From the NCBI GenBank assembly GCA_963978545.1, contig OZ021732.1, positions 29,542,123 to 29,606,122 on the forward strand: a DNA stretch of 64,000 bases. The letters run 5' to 3'. This document shows, in pieces, positions 40,440-54,450 of this stretch. A model generated the notes under the pieces. The model did no database searches, had not been told where the DNA came from, and worked only from the letters and a program-made list of their open reading frames with translations. This DNA is from Linyphia triangularis. Lineage: Eukaryota > Arthropoda > Arachnida > Araneae > Linyphiidae. Position numbers and translations under genes: made by a program. How positions within the stretch are numbered: position 1 is the stretch's first letter; every line of letters starts with the position of its first letter.

Positions 40440-40915
40440 ATTTTTTTTTAATATAAACCCTTTATATGCATTGCCAATTTTTATATACATTGACAAAGAG
40501 TCGTTTCTATTGCCAGCGTGTGCATCTAATTGTTGTTGACATCTAATTTTAATTATTAAAAACGTATCTATCATCAAAATATACGGTAAACTACTTTTCA
40601 ATATTTATTCGTTAAAACTTAATGTGAATTTATGCACTCACATCCAAATATCTTTTATTTATTCTTATTAAAACAATTTTATTATTTATTTATTAAAACA
40701 AATTTGGCAACAGGAAGGTGTATCTTCAATGATCGGTTAAATGCGATTTCAGCGCCGATTGATTTGATGATGGCAAGTAGATATATTAGTATTCCGCAAA
40801 AGCGACCTTTTAATGACAGTGACAGCCGCCAAAAGTTTGATAGAATGTATTGAAATCGACATCTAATCTATCTACCAAGTTCCAGGCCGATTTGATGACG
40901 GCAAGACTGTTAATT
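40440..40915 (+). repeat. Diverged repeat related to 42180-42425
   Basis: CTTTATATGCATTGCCAATT and ACCAAGTTCCAG...GATGACGGCAAG here match CTTTATATGCATTGCTAACT and GCCAAGTTCCAG...GATGACGGCAAG at 42203-42410. A further partial GATTTGATGATGGCAAG copy sits at about 40760. The unit is unidentified. Confidence 0.5.
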
Positions 40916-41072
40916 AGACCTTCGCAGATTTTCCCGCCATCGCCATACCCAGCCACGCACAAAATTGAATTTAATATAAAGGATTTAAAAATATGAAATA
41001 TCATACTTCTAAATGCATGAAGACAATCATCCAAACAAATGAACTTATTAAATTCTTATATTAACTTCGATT

Positions 41073-41220
<148 letters not shown>

Positions 41221-42179
41221 AGGGGGGTTCGATGGGAGGCAAATCTGCGGAAGCCTAATTTACGTAATTTGAAACGTAGTTTGCCGCATAATTTGCTGAT
41301 AGAAATGTTTTTGATAAGTTGTTAACGAACATAAAAATGGACTATCCATATAAAGGATTTTTTTAAAACTCTATTTTTATGGGTTATATTATTTTTAATA
41401 TCTATGTAGTTTGATTTGAAATCCTAATTTTTACTTAACTAAGAATACTTTATCAATTCTAAATCTAGTTTAAGGTAACCAAGTAAAAGAGAATTTAATT
41501 TTTGTCCTCTTCTTATTACACAAATAAAATGACGACTTAACTTACCGGATGCTCATAGTTACTGCTCAAGGTTATTTTAAAATGCTTCCTTATTTATTCG
41601 ATATGATCCTAAATCATACTTCACTGTCTCAAGATAGCTTTCTCATGAGATACTTAGGAAGTTTTCATGCTGAGATTGTCTCCATCATTTACAATTAAAA
41701 ATGATTTGTAGAGAAAAGACTTACACGGCTATGAGTACTTCTAATTTTGCTTACAATTAACTGGTTAGTTTCAATAGCTTGTCTCTATATCATCATGATT
41801 TATGGTCTCGAAATTGTGAAAAGTTTGGGACTGAATTCTAATTTTCTAACAATCTTCCGGCTATTAATAAAGGAAATTAATAGATGGGTCATTATGTTTA
41901 TCAGTTTTTGATCACTAATTTAAATTTTAACTGCTTTGATGTAATTTTAAGGCTTCCATTCCATAAAAAAAAAAAAACTAAGGACCCAATTTTTTAGTGC
42001 TTACATTTTTCTACTACATTTTATATAGTGGGAAAATTTTCTGACGAAAAAAAAGTAATAAGCTTGTAAATTTAAATATAGAAAGGATACCGATTACACA
42101 ATGTGTTAAAAAGTGACGACGTACTTCAAACTTTTACATGAAATCAGTAGTCAATAATAAAAAAAAATTACCTATAAAA

Positions 42180-42425
42180 ACAATTTTTTTTTATATGAAT
42201 TCTTTATATGCATTGCTAACTTTTATGCTCAATTGTAACTTATTTAAGAGATTTTGTGTCGATTGAATTTTCATCCTGTTTAACACTATGAATAAAACTA
42301 TCGATTACGCTTCATGGACTAAATTTTTATTCCCTCGAAACTTGATAGAAGGAATTGTCTTCAACAACAAGTTTATCTGCCAAGTTCCAGATCTACTGGA
42401 TGACGGCAAGTTGGTTAATATGTCA
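42180..42425 (+). repeat. Diverged repeat related to 40440-40915
   Basis: Second copy of the CCAAGTTCCAG / GATGACGGCAAG repeat. Could be decayed coding sequence, since one frame reads CQVPDLLDDGKLVN, but nothing longer supports that. Confidence 0.45.
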
Positions 42426-44495
42426 TTTGAAGTGAATTAGAAACGTGTGTGTGTAAAACTTTACGACGTTTCTCTGAATCGCACTACACAAAACGAGAAT
42501 ATACAATTTTTTTAAAAACTCATTAATGAATCACAAATCTATATTCGGTGAGTCTCGAAAAGTTTCTTCAATGTTCAATTTCTGTCGTTTTTGAACTTGT
42601 TCCAAACATACAACTTAAATATAAAACTTTTCCCTTATTATGGATGAATCAATGAATATGCATGACAACCCCGCTAGAGCCAGATCCGATGTCTGACGCC
42701 AAAGTGTAATAAATAACTGTAATTTTTGGTCTACCAGACAATTTAGAAAAGAAAATTCTTTCACCAAAAGGAAAATATATATATATATATTTCATTAAAA
42801 TTGTCTCCTGTCCAAGCAACACTTTCATGCATGTGTTCTTTCTTACATCTTTTTAAGGGTAATAAATTATGTTTTGTTGGAAAGGGATCAATTTATAACT
42901 GACTGGCGACAATAACCAACGAAGAATAAATAGTTTTAAAAAATGTTATGTGAATTAATTACGTCTTGTGCTTTTCATAAGATCTCCTAAAAAAATGAGG
43001 ATGAATTGTGCAATTATGAACTTCAAAGATCATTTCTAGCCATGTTTAGTTTAGTTTGCATTTGTGTTGTTGGGACTCTTAAGTGTTTCTAATTCAGTTA
43101 ATATTTTTGTTCGTCTGATTAAGAGTTATCGACTTTCGATTGAAATAAAGAAAGAAGAATCTTACAAAACTTCACTAATCAAATTCTTTTCATATTGTTA
43201 CTCAATTGACAATTATAAATGGCATTTGAATATTGGGCAACAGTAATCAAAAACAGTATAACCTTTGCTCTCACTAAAAAAATGTAATTAGTGTTTTTAT
43301 GTTTTACCAAGTTTTACATATTTTATCTCTACTTTAATAAATTGCAAACACGTTAACAAATAGTAAATGCCTTTAGTCGGAAAGTTTTGAGTTTATTTAC
43401 TTTTATTTAAATAGAAGTGAAGAAACTAGCGGTACAGGTTTTTTATTCTAAGAATGAATGGATAAATCTTGATGTGCAATTTTAATAGAAAATTATAAGT
43501 TTATACATGTCTTTTGGCAAATATTCTCTCTTGAATTTATAAATATTTAAATTAAATATTTAAATTTAAAATTTTACTTTGTTTGATTTTACACTTTATT
43601 TTCATCATTATTGTAATTTTCCTCTTTGGGAAATCTTTTGAAAGATTATTCAATAATAATAAAATGTTTTTTTAATAAATAGGGAAAAGAAAAATTGCAT
43701 AATTCATAGATGCCAAAGTTTTTTTTTCTTTTTATAGGAAAACATTTTTACTATATATTAAATTTTTCAAGATTTAATGTACAATAAGCTACTTTGAAAA
43801 TCGTTAAAAAGTAATACGTTTATAATAACGTTATTTTTTAAAATGTTTTTTCGTTGTTATTATTATTTTTATTATGAATATATGGTGTAATTCAATATTT
43901 TGGATAGCTGAAAAGGGTATAAAGTGGTTAAAAAAATTATACTCTCGATATTTATGAAAGCTTTGATATATCTTTCACTATACGTTGAATAAAATGTGTA
44001 AGAATGTTTAATTTTTTTTTGCTTAATTAGTTCAGAAGTGTCCATAATTGTCCTATGTAAAATTTCTTAGTCATAAAAACAATTTGTTGCTTATAAGTTG
44101 GGATTTATTTTATATTCAAATTTATTTTAGATAAAACTCGTTGGTGAACTAGAGTTGAAGTTAGATTGTGTAAATTTGGATAGTAACTGTCACTAAAAGA
44201 CGTCTATGCATATTTTTGAGATTGTACATCAGACCCAAGATTTACCAAGAAAGTGCAATTTGGTGACTTTAAATAACTGAAATATCCACCTATTTTGACG
44301 GCATATGATAGCAAAAACTATTTCAATTATATATTTTTCTAAGTTGTCTAGTTTGGCTACAAACTTGGAAAGAAAGCTTTCTATCGAATGTTAAAGTTCT
44401 AATTCATTATCTTTGTAAGTCGATATGGAGTCAAGCTGCAAACTTTCCACAATATTAGTATTCAAGCACTTTTGGTTCGAACTTTAAAACCATCC
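42426..44495. other. AT-rich non-coding sequence
   Basis: The last 350 bp continue in style across the hAT insertion into 45206-45610, suggesting an older repeat split by it; not classified. Confidence 0.45.
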
Positions 44496-44503
44496 ACCTA
44501 AAG

Positions 44504-45197
44504 CAGCGTTCGCCACTAACGTTTAGTGGCGAGCCGTACGGCTTATGTTGGAGCCTTATGAGAGCCGGTATAGCTCATATTTATGAGAGCCGGATACACC
44601 AATAAACGTATTTTTTATTATTATTAAACTGAAAATAAATTTTGATTTTTTTTTTTTAAACGACAATTAATTTTTGATTTTTTTTTCTTCAAATAATTAA
44701 AAAATAATAATTTTCATTATTAATGAAACAAAGTTTAAAAAATAAGTGAATCTTCTGTTTCAACGTGACAATGCGACATGACCTAACTTTTAATAAAAGT
44801 ATTTAAACTGTACATCCAGATTACTACGTTTTAATTGATATCAATTGTGATACGATGGCGGTCGAAATCTTTCAGTTTATTTTATGATAGATTCGATGTC
44901 TGTCGCAGTATTTATTGCAGCCAATCTTAATAAATTGTCCAAATGAGATTCAGTTAAGCTATTCTTGATGAAAATAGCGTTGCTGAAAACTTCTTCATAT
45001 AGTTTCTTCGAGCACGTAGTGGAAAAATATATTCTACATAGTAAACACATACTATTTCGGATAAATTATAATTATGTATAAAAAAAAAGTCCATACCATA
45101 AAATGTGATTTGTTTAAATCTTCTATGGTGCTGGCGGCCTCAGAAAAATCTGTTGAGGGCGAAATCTGGAATGCGAGCCGCGTCGTGGCTAAAGCTG
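44504..45197. mobile_element. hAT-type non-autonomous element with 7/8 matching target duplication
   Basis: The left end CAGCGTTCGCCACTAACG and right end (reverse complement CAGCTTTAGCCACGACGC) are imperfect inverted repeats followed by GAGCC / GGCTC blocks. The flanks are ACCTAAAG (44496-44503) and AACTAAAG (45198-45205), one mismatch in eight. 694 bp, AT-rich interior, no coding. Confidence 0.8.
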
Positions 45198-48100
45198 AAC
45201 TAAAGTAATCCTACTAACCTTATCGAATCAGACTGATATAGCTGCAGCAGTTATTGTTTAGACTTAACTCATTGCAAACTGACTTATGGTATATATGAAT
45301 TTTGGTAGTTAGGAATTCGTCATTAAAAAAACTTTCATTTGAAATACCATACATAATGGTAGCATTCATTATTTCGTCTGGGAATGTTGATCTTAGACGG
45401 ACAGACCGACGAAAAGACTTCTCACCATACTTGTGTGATTGAATATAAAAAAAGGTCTTAAATGTGAAGTTTCGTAAATCATAACCGATATACAAAGTTC
45501 TTCCATAAGGAGTCCAATATGAGCAAGGAAATTTCCCCATAAAAGGGAAAAAATCGTGGGCGTAGAAAGGAATATTTGAAAGGGAGTATAAGAGTGATAG
45601 ATTTTTGTTCAAATCGTTAATTTTTCAGAAATGTTGATTACATTTCCTTATGAAATATTAATTAATAACTATACATTAATTTTCTTTTTAAGAATAATTT
45701 TAAAACATTCACGAAATATATTTTGAAAATATTTCCCTCTGTAGCTTTTATTTGGTACCAAGCTCAACCTCGTTGAGAAAAAATAAAAATGTAATAAGAA
45801 AACTTAAAAAAAAACTAAAAAATTATTAATTCTTGATTTATTATCATCCAAGAATCTCTCACGGTATTTAAGATACATTGTTTCGAACCGAATGACGATA
45901 AGATGTAAAACTACAAATGAGTAACGTTTTATTTTTTTAAGTTCCAGAAATAATAATAATAAATTATTCAAACATGAAACACAAGAAAGTATAATAAATT
46001 CTCAATTGAATTCTAAAAATAAGTTTCAAGGTATAATGTCTAATGTATGACAACTAAAAAACTAAGTATTTTCCAGGAATTGATAGAACATAGGAAATAA
46101 AAAGAATAATATTTTCTTCTACTGTCAATAGCCTTAGACACTACACAGGCATAAGAATCAGCTTTAAAAACATAAAAAGAAATACAGAGACTTAAAAAAA
46201 ATGCATATTATAGCACGAAAAATAGTTTCAAAACGGCTAATGCTATTTTTTCCCCGTGAGTTTACCACTTTTTTCAAATTATCAAAAGCCTGAGGGATGC
46301 AAGTGCACCCTCTTGTCAACGCCCTTATGAAAGTGCAAATTATTATTGCTCCTCCTTTTACGATGAGTAATTTAACTTTTTTTTCTATCATCCCTTAAGC
46401 TGTATTTCACATAAAAAAAATAATAAGTAAAATTTGTAAAATGCAACACAGAATTACGCAACTCCATTAAGGAATAAAATTTAATATATTTTAAATTTCA
46501 ATTACCATCTGACGTCTAATCACTCCTTATATACATATCTTTGTGATACGAATTGAAAGTGAAATTTTTCATAGCTCTATCTTTATAATGAGAAATTTAA
46601 CTTTCTTTTGTATCATTGCTTTAGCTGTTTTCATCTTAAAAGAAAATGTTTATTAAAATTTGTAAAATGCAACACAAAATTACATGAGATATAAAAAAAA
46701 AAAATACACAAAATTACATACCAAGAGAAACTAAATTTAAAATATTGTAAAATTCTCTTATCAACTGATTTCTAGTAACTCTCAATGTATTATGTCTTTG
46801 TGATATGAATTGAAAGTTAAATTTTTCACCCTTTACAATGAGAAATGTAACTTCCTTTCGTATCATTCCTTTAGATGTTTTTCACCTAAAAATAATATGT
46901 TTAATAAAATTTGTAAAATGCATCTCACAATTACAAAACTGCAATGAAAATTTAAATTTTAAATATTTTAAATTGGTCTTACCATCTAATGTTCAATTAT
47001 TCCTGATCTGTAATGTTTTGGTGATACGAAATGAAAGTGAAATTTCTCATTGATACTCCCTTTACAATGATAAATTTAACTTCATTTCGTATTATTCCTT
47101 TAACTGTTTTTCACATAAAAAGAAAATATTAAGTAAAATGAAATGTATTACAAAATTAAATAACTACAATGAGAAATTGAAATTAATATATTTTTATTTT
47201 TCTTACCATCTGATGTCGAGTCATTCCCAATTTATAATGCCATTGTAAACCGAATTGAAAGTGAAATGTCTCATTGCCTCCTCTTTACAATAAGAAATTT
47301 AACTTCTTTTCGAATTTATTTTCTTTTTGACTGCTTTTCTAAAGACAAGAAAATATTTAGTAAAATTTGTAAAAGTCAAATCAAAATTGCACTATTGCCA
47401 TAAAAAATTGAATATTATTGTAACTTTCTGTTACCATCTGATGTTCAGTGACTCCGATACATATTAAAATTTCGATGTGAAAAGAAAGTGAAATTTCTCA
47501 TTTCCCTCTTTTTACAATGAGAAATTTAACTTCTTTTCGTATTAATTATTTTTTGACTGTTTTCAATTCAAAATTACAATATTGCCATGAGAAATTGAAT
47601 ACTATTGTAACTTTCTCTTACCATTTGATGTTCAGTGATTCCGGATGTATATTCACTTTGCGATATGATATGGAAGTGAAACTTAACATTGCCCTCTCTT
47701 TACTATGAGAAATTTAACTTCCTTTGGTATTTATTTTCCTTTTGACTGTTTTTCTCCTGAAAAGAAAATATTTAGCAAAATTTGTAAAATTCAATTCAAA
47801 ATTACACTATTGCCATGAGAAATTGAATATTATTGTAACTTTCTCTTACCGTTTGATGTCCAGTGATTCCGGATGTATTTTCACATTGCGATATGAAATG
47901 GAAGTGAAATTTTTCATTGCCCTCTCTTTACAATGAGAAATTTAACTTCCTTTGGTATTTATTATCCTTTTGACTGTTTTTCACCTGAGAAGAAAATATT
48001 TAGCAAAATTTGTAAAATCCAATTCAAAATTACACTATTGATATGAGAAATTGAATATTATTGTAACTTCTCTTACCGTTTGATGTCCAGTGATTCCGGA

Positions 48101-48249
48101 TGTATATTTACTTTACGATATGAAATAAAAGTGAAATTTCTCATTGCCCTCTCTTTACAATGAGAAATTTCATTTCCTTTGGTATTTCTTTTCCTTTTGA
48201 CTGTTTTTCTCCTGAAAAGGAAATATTTAGTATAACTTGTAAAATTCAA

Positions 48250-50305
48250 TTCAAAATTACACTATTGCCATGAGAAATTGAATATTGTTGTAACTTTCTC
48301 TTACCGTCTGATGTCCAGTGATTCGGGATGTATATTAATTTTTCGATATGAAATGAAATTGAAATTTGTCATTAACATTCTCTTTACTATGAGAAATGTA
48401 ACTTCCTTTGGTATTTATTATCCTTTTGACTGTTTTTCTCCTAAAAAGAAAATATTTAACAAAATTTGTAAAATCCAATTCAAAATTACACTATTGCTAT
48501 GAGAAATTGAACATTATTGTAACTTTCTCTTACCGTCTGATGTCCAGTGATTTGGAAGTATATTTACTTTACGATATGAAATGGAAGTGAAATTTCTCAT
48601 TGCCCTCTCTTTACAATGAGAAATTTAACTTCCTTTGGTACTTGTTTTCTTTTTGACTATTTTTCTCCTGGAAAGAAAATATTTAGTAAAATTTGTAAAA
48701 TCCAATTCGAAATTGCACTATTGCCATGAGAAATTGAATATTATTGTAACTTTCTCTTACCGTTTGATTTCCAGTGATTCCGGATGTATATTCACTTTGC
48801 GATATGAAATGGAAGTGAAATTTCTCATTGCCCTCTCTCTACAATGAGAAATTTAATTTCCTTTGGTATTTGTTATCCTTTTGACTGTTTTTCTCCTGAA
48901 AAGAAAATATTTAGCAAAATTTGTAAAATTCAATTCAAAATTACACTTTTGCCATGAGAAATTGAATATTATTGTAACTTTCTCTTACCGTTTGATGTCC
49001 AGTGATTCCGGATGTATATTCACTTTGCGATATGTAATGGAAGTGAAATTTCTCATTGCCCTCTCTTTACAATGAGAAATTTAACTTCTTTTCGTATTAA
49101 TTATTTTTTGACTGTTTCCAATTCAAAATTACACTATTGCCATGAGAAATTGAATATTAATGTAACATTCTCTTACGATTTGATGTTCAGTGATTCCGGA
49201 TGTATATTCACTTTGCGATATGAAATGGAAGTGACATTTCTCATTGCCCTCTCTTTATTACTATGAAAAATTTAACTTCCTTTGGTATTTATTATCCTTT
49301 TGACTGTTTTTTTCCTGAAAAGAAAATATTTATCAAAATTTGTAAAATCCAATTCAAAATTACACTATTGCCATGAGAAATTGAACATTATTATAACTTT
49401 CTCTTACCGTCTGATGTCCAGTGATTTGGATGTATATTCACTTTACGATATGAAATGGAAGTGAAATTTCTCACTGCCCTCTCTTTACTATGAGAAATGT
49501 AACTTCCTTTGGTATTTATTATCCTTTTGACTATTTTTCTCCTGAAAAGAAAATATTTAGCAAAATTTGTAAAATCCAATTCAAAATTACACTATTGCAA
49601 TGAGAAATTGAACATTATTGTAACTTTCTCTTACCGTCTGATGTCCAGTGATTCGGATGTATATTCACTTTACGATATGAAATGGAAGTGAAATTTCTCA
49701 TTGCCTTCTCTTTACAATGAGAAATTTTACTTCCTTTGGTACTTGTTTTCTTTTTGACTGTTTTTCTATTGGAAAGAAAATATTTAGTAAAATTTGTAAA
49801 ATCCAATTCGAAATTGCACTATTGCCATGAGAAATTGAATATTATTGTATCTTTCTCTTACGGTATGATTTCCAGTGATTCCAGATGTATATATTCACTT
49901 TGCGATATGAAATAGAAGTGAAATTTCTGATAACGATCTCATTACAATGAGAAATTTAACTTCCTTTGGTATTTATTATCCTTTTGATTGTTTTTCTCCT
50001 GAAAAGAAAATATTTAGTAAAATTTGTAAAATCCAATTCAAAATTACACTTTTGCTATGAAAAATTGAATATTATTGTAACTTTCTCTTACCATCTGATG
50101 TCCAGTGACTTCGGATGTATATTCATTTTGCAATATGAAATGAAAGTTAAATTTCTCATTGCCATCTCTTTACAATGAGAAATTTAACTTCCTTTTGTAT
50201 TTATTTTCCTTTTGACTGTTTTTCTCCTGAAAAGAAAATATTTAGTATAATTTGTAAAATCCAATTCAAAATTACACTATTGAAATGAGAAATTGAATAT
50301 TATTG
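48250..50305 (+). repeat. Higher-order block A within the satellite
   Basis: Nearly identical, monomer by monomer, to block B at 50720-52545. The offset is 2471 bp up to about 49220 and 2241 bp from about 49500, so A has one monomer (about 49240-49500) that B lacks. Confidence 0.85.
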
Positions 50306-50369
50306 TAACTTTCTTTTAACGTCTGACTTCCAGTGATTCCGGATGTATATTCACTTTACGATATGAAAT

Positions 50370-50420
50370 GGAAGTGAAATTTCTCATTGCCCTCTCTTTA
50401 CAATGAGAAATTTCACTTCC
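50370..50420. repeat. Perfect 20-bp-stem hairpin inside a satellite monomer (example)
   Basis: GGAAGTGAAATTTCTCATTG (50370-50389), loop 50390-50400, and its exact reverse complement at 50401-50420. The next monomer repeats it at 50598-50648. Most other monomers keep a 13-bp stem, e.g. 48590-48626. Confidence 0.95.
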
Positions 50421-50719
50421 TTTGGTATTTATTTTCCTTTTGACTGTTTTTCTCTTGAAAAGGAAATATTTAGTATAATTTGTAAAATCCAATTCAAAAT
50501 TACACTATTGAAATGAGAAATTGAATATTATTGTAACTTTCTTTTAACGTCTGACTTCCAGTGATTCCGGATGTATATTCACTTTACGATATGAAATGGA
50601 AGTGAAATTTCTCATTGCCCTCTCTTTACAATGAGAAATTTCACTTCCTTTGGTATTTATTTTCCTTTTGACTGTTTTTTTCCTGAAAAGGAAATATTTA
50701 GTATAATTTGTAAAATCCA

Positions 50720-52545
50720 ATTCAAAATTACACTATTGCCATGAGAAATTGAATATTGTTGTAACTTTCTCCTACCGTCTGATGTCCAGTGATTCGGGAT
50801 GTATATTAATTTTTCGATATGAAATGAAATTGAAATTTGTCATTAACCCTCTCTTTACTATGAGAAATGTAACTTCCTTTGGTATTTATTATCCTTTTGA
50901 CTGTTTTTCTCCTAAAAAGAAAATATTTAACAAAATTTGTAAAATCCAATTCAAAATTACACTATTGCTATGAGAAATTGCACATTATTGTAACTTTCTC
51001 TTACCGTCTAAAGTCCAGTGATTTGGAAGTATATTTACTTTACGATATGAAATGGAAGTGAAATTTCTCATTGCCCTCTCTTTACAATGAGAAATTTAAC
51101 TTCCTTTGGTACTTGTTTTCTTTTTGACTATTTTTCTCCTGGAAAGAAAATATTTAGTAAAATTTGTAAAATCCAATTCGAAATTGCACTATTGCCATGA
51201 GAAATTGAATATTATTGTAACTTTCTCTTACCGTTTGATTTCCAGTGATTCCGGATGTATATTCACTTTGCGATATGAAATGGAAGTGAAATTTCTCATT
51301 GCCCTCTCTCTACAATGAGAAATTTAATTTCCTTTGGTATTTGTTATCCTTTTGACTGTTTTTCTCCTGAAAAGAAAATATTTAGCAAAATTTGTAAAAT
51401 TCAATTCAAAATTACACTTTTGCCATGAGAAATTGAATATTATTGTAACTTTCTCTTACCATTTGATGTCCAGTGATTCCGGATGTATATTCACTTTGCG
51501 ATATGTAATGGAAGTGAAATTTCTCATTGCCCTCTCTTTACAATGAGAAATTTAACTTCTTTTCGTATTAATTATTTTTTGACTGTTTCCAATTCAAAAT
51601 TACACTATTGCCATGAGAAATTGAATATTAATGTAACATTCTCTTACGATTTGATGTTCAGTGATTCCGGATGTATATTCACTTTGCGATATGAAATGGA
51701 AGTGAAATTTCTCACTGCCCTCTCTTTACTATGAGAAATGTAACTTAATTTGGTATTTATTATCCTTTTGACTATTTTTCTCCTGAAAAGAAAATATTTA
51801 GCAAAATTTGTAAAATCCAATTCAAAATTACACTATTGCAATGAGAAATTGAACATTATTGTAACTTTCTCTTACCGTCTGATGTCCAGTGATTCGGATG
51901 TATATTCACTTTACGATATGAAATGGAAGTGAAATTTCTCATTGCCTTCTCTTTACAATGAGAAATTTTACTTCCTTTGGTACTTGTTTTCTTTTTGACT
52001 GTTTTTCTATTGGAAAGAAAATATTTAGTAAAATTTGTAAAATCCAATTCGAAATTGCACTATTGCCATGAGAAATTGAATATTATTGTATCTTTCTCTT
52101 ACGGTATGATTTCCAGTGATTCCAGATGTATATATTCACTTTGCGATATGAAATGGAAGTGAAATTTCTGATAACGATCTCATTACAATGAGAAATTTAA
52201 CTTCCTTTGGTATTTATTATCCTTTTGATTGTTTTTCTCCTGAAAAGAAAATATTTAGTAAAATTTGTAAAATCCAATTCAAAATTACACTTTTGCTATG
52301 AAAAATTGAATATTATTGTAACTTTCTCTTACCATCTGATGTCCAGTGACTTCGGATGTATATTCATTTTGCAATATGAAATGAAAGTTAAATTTCTCAT
52401 TGCCATGTCTTTACAATGAGAAATTTAACTTCCTTTGGTATTTATTTTCCTTTTGACTGTTTTTCTCCTGAAAAGAAAATATTTAGTATAATTTGTAAAA
52501 TCCAATTCAAAATTACACTATTGAAATGAGAAATTGAATATTATT
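50720..52545 (+). repeat. Higher-order block B within the satellite
   Basis: Copy of block A with one monomer removed; the junction falls at about 51690-51730 inside the conserved hairpin region. Confidence 0.85.
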
Positions 52546-53479
52546 GTAACTTTCTTTTACCATCTGACGTCCAGTGATTCCGGATGTATATTCACTTTTC
52601 GAAATGAAATGGATGTTAAATTTCTCATTGCCCTCTCTTTACAGTGAGAAATTTCACTTCCTTTGGTATTTATTTTCCTTTTGACTATTTTTCTCCTGAA
52701 AAGGAAATATTTAGTATAATTTGTAAAATCCAATTCAAAATTACACTATTGCGATGAGATATTGAATATAAACTTGAATGTAACTTTTCTTACCATCTGA
52801 CGTCCAGTGATTCCGGATGTATATTTACTTTTCGAAATGAAATGGAAGTTAAATTTCTCATTGCCATCTCTTAACAATGAGAAATTTAACTTCCTTTGGT
52901 ATTTATTTTCTTTTGACTGTTTTTCTCCTGAAAAGAAAATATTTAGTATAATTTGTAAAATCCAATTCAAAATTATACTATTGCGATGAGAAATTGAATA
53001 TAAACTTGAATGTAACTTTCTCTTACCATCTGATGTTCAGTGATTCCGGATGTATATTCACTCTTCGAAATGAAATGAAAGTGAAAATTCTCAATGCTAT
53101 CTCTTTACAATGAGAAATTTAATTTCCTTTGGTATTTATTTTCCTTTTGATTGTTTTTCTCCTAAAACAAAATATTTAGTATAATTTGTAAAATCCAATT
53201 CAAAATTACACTATTGAAATGAGAAATTGAATATTATTGTAACTTTCTTTTACCATCTGACGTCCAGTGATTCCGGATGTATATTCACTTTTCGAAATGG
53301 AATGGAAGTTAAATTTCTCATTGCCATCTCTTTACAATGAGAAATTTAACTTCCTTTGGTATTTATTTTCCTTTTGACTGTTTTTCTCCTGAAAAGAAAA
53401 TATTTAGTATAATTTGTAAAATCCATTTCAAAATTACACTATTGAAATGAGAAATTGCATATTATTGTAACTTTCTTTT

Positions 53480-54450
53480 AACGTCTGACGTCCAGTGATC
53501 CGGATGTATATTCACTCTTCGAAATGAAATGAAAGTGAAAATTCTCAATGCCCTCTCTTTACAATGAGAAATTTAATTTCCTTTTATATTTATTTTCCTT
53601 TTGATTGTTTTTCTCCTAAAAGAAAATATTTAGTAAAATTTGTAAAATCCAATTCAAAATTACACTTTTGAAATGAGAAATTGCATATTATTGTAACTTT
53701 CTTTTAACGTCTGACGTCCAGTGATTCCGGATGTATATTCACTTTTCGAAATGAAATGGAAGTTAAATTTCTCATTGCCCTCTCTTTACAGCGAGAAATT
53801 TCACTTCCTTTGGTATTTATTTTCCTTTTGACTATTTTTCTCCTGAAAAGGAAATATTTAGTATAATTTGTAAAATCCAATTCAAAATTACACTATTGCG
53901 ATGAGATATTGAATATAAACTTGAATGTAACTTTCTCTTACCGTCTGATGTTCAGTGATTCCCGATGTATATTCACTCTTCGAAATGAAATGAAAGTGAA
54001 AATTCTTAATGCCCTCTCTTTACAATGAGAAATTTAATTTCCTTTGGTATTTATTTTCCTTTTGATTGTTTTTCTCCTAAAAGAAAATATTTAGTAAAAT
54101 TTGTAAAATCCAATTCAAAATTACACTTTTGAAATGAGAAATTGCATATTATTGTAACTTTCTTTTAACGTCTGACGTCCAGTGATCCGGATGTATATTC
54201 ACTCTTCGAAATGAAATGAAAGTGAAAATTCTCAATGCCCTCTCTTTACAATGAGAAATTTAATTTCCTTTTATATTTATTTTCCTTTTGATTGTTTTTC
54301 TCCTAAAAGAAAATATTTAGTAAAATTTGTAAAATCCAATTCAAAATTACACTTTTGAAATGAGAAATTGCATATTATTGTAACTTTCTTTTAACGTCTG
54401 ACGTCCAGTGATTCCGGATGTATATTCACTTTTCGAAATGAAATGGAAGT
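53480..54450 (+). repeat. Three-monomer (~687 bp) sub-duplication in the satellite
   Basis: The segment starting GTCTGACGTCCAGTGATCCG at 53486 recurs at about 54172 with a shared one-base loss (ATCCGG for ATTCCGG) and the private TTTTATATTTATT variant, marking a recent duplication of three monomers. Confidence 0.75.

Noticed and set aside
45220..45612. 130-codon minus-strand frame
   Set aside because: No motif recognised, and its left end lies close to the hAT target duplication in apparently repetitive flank sequence.
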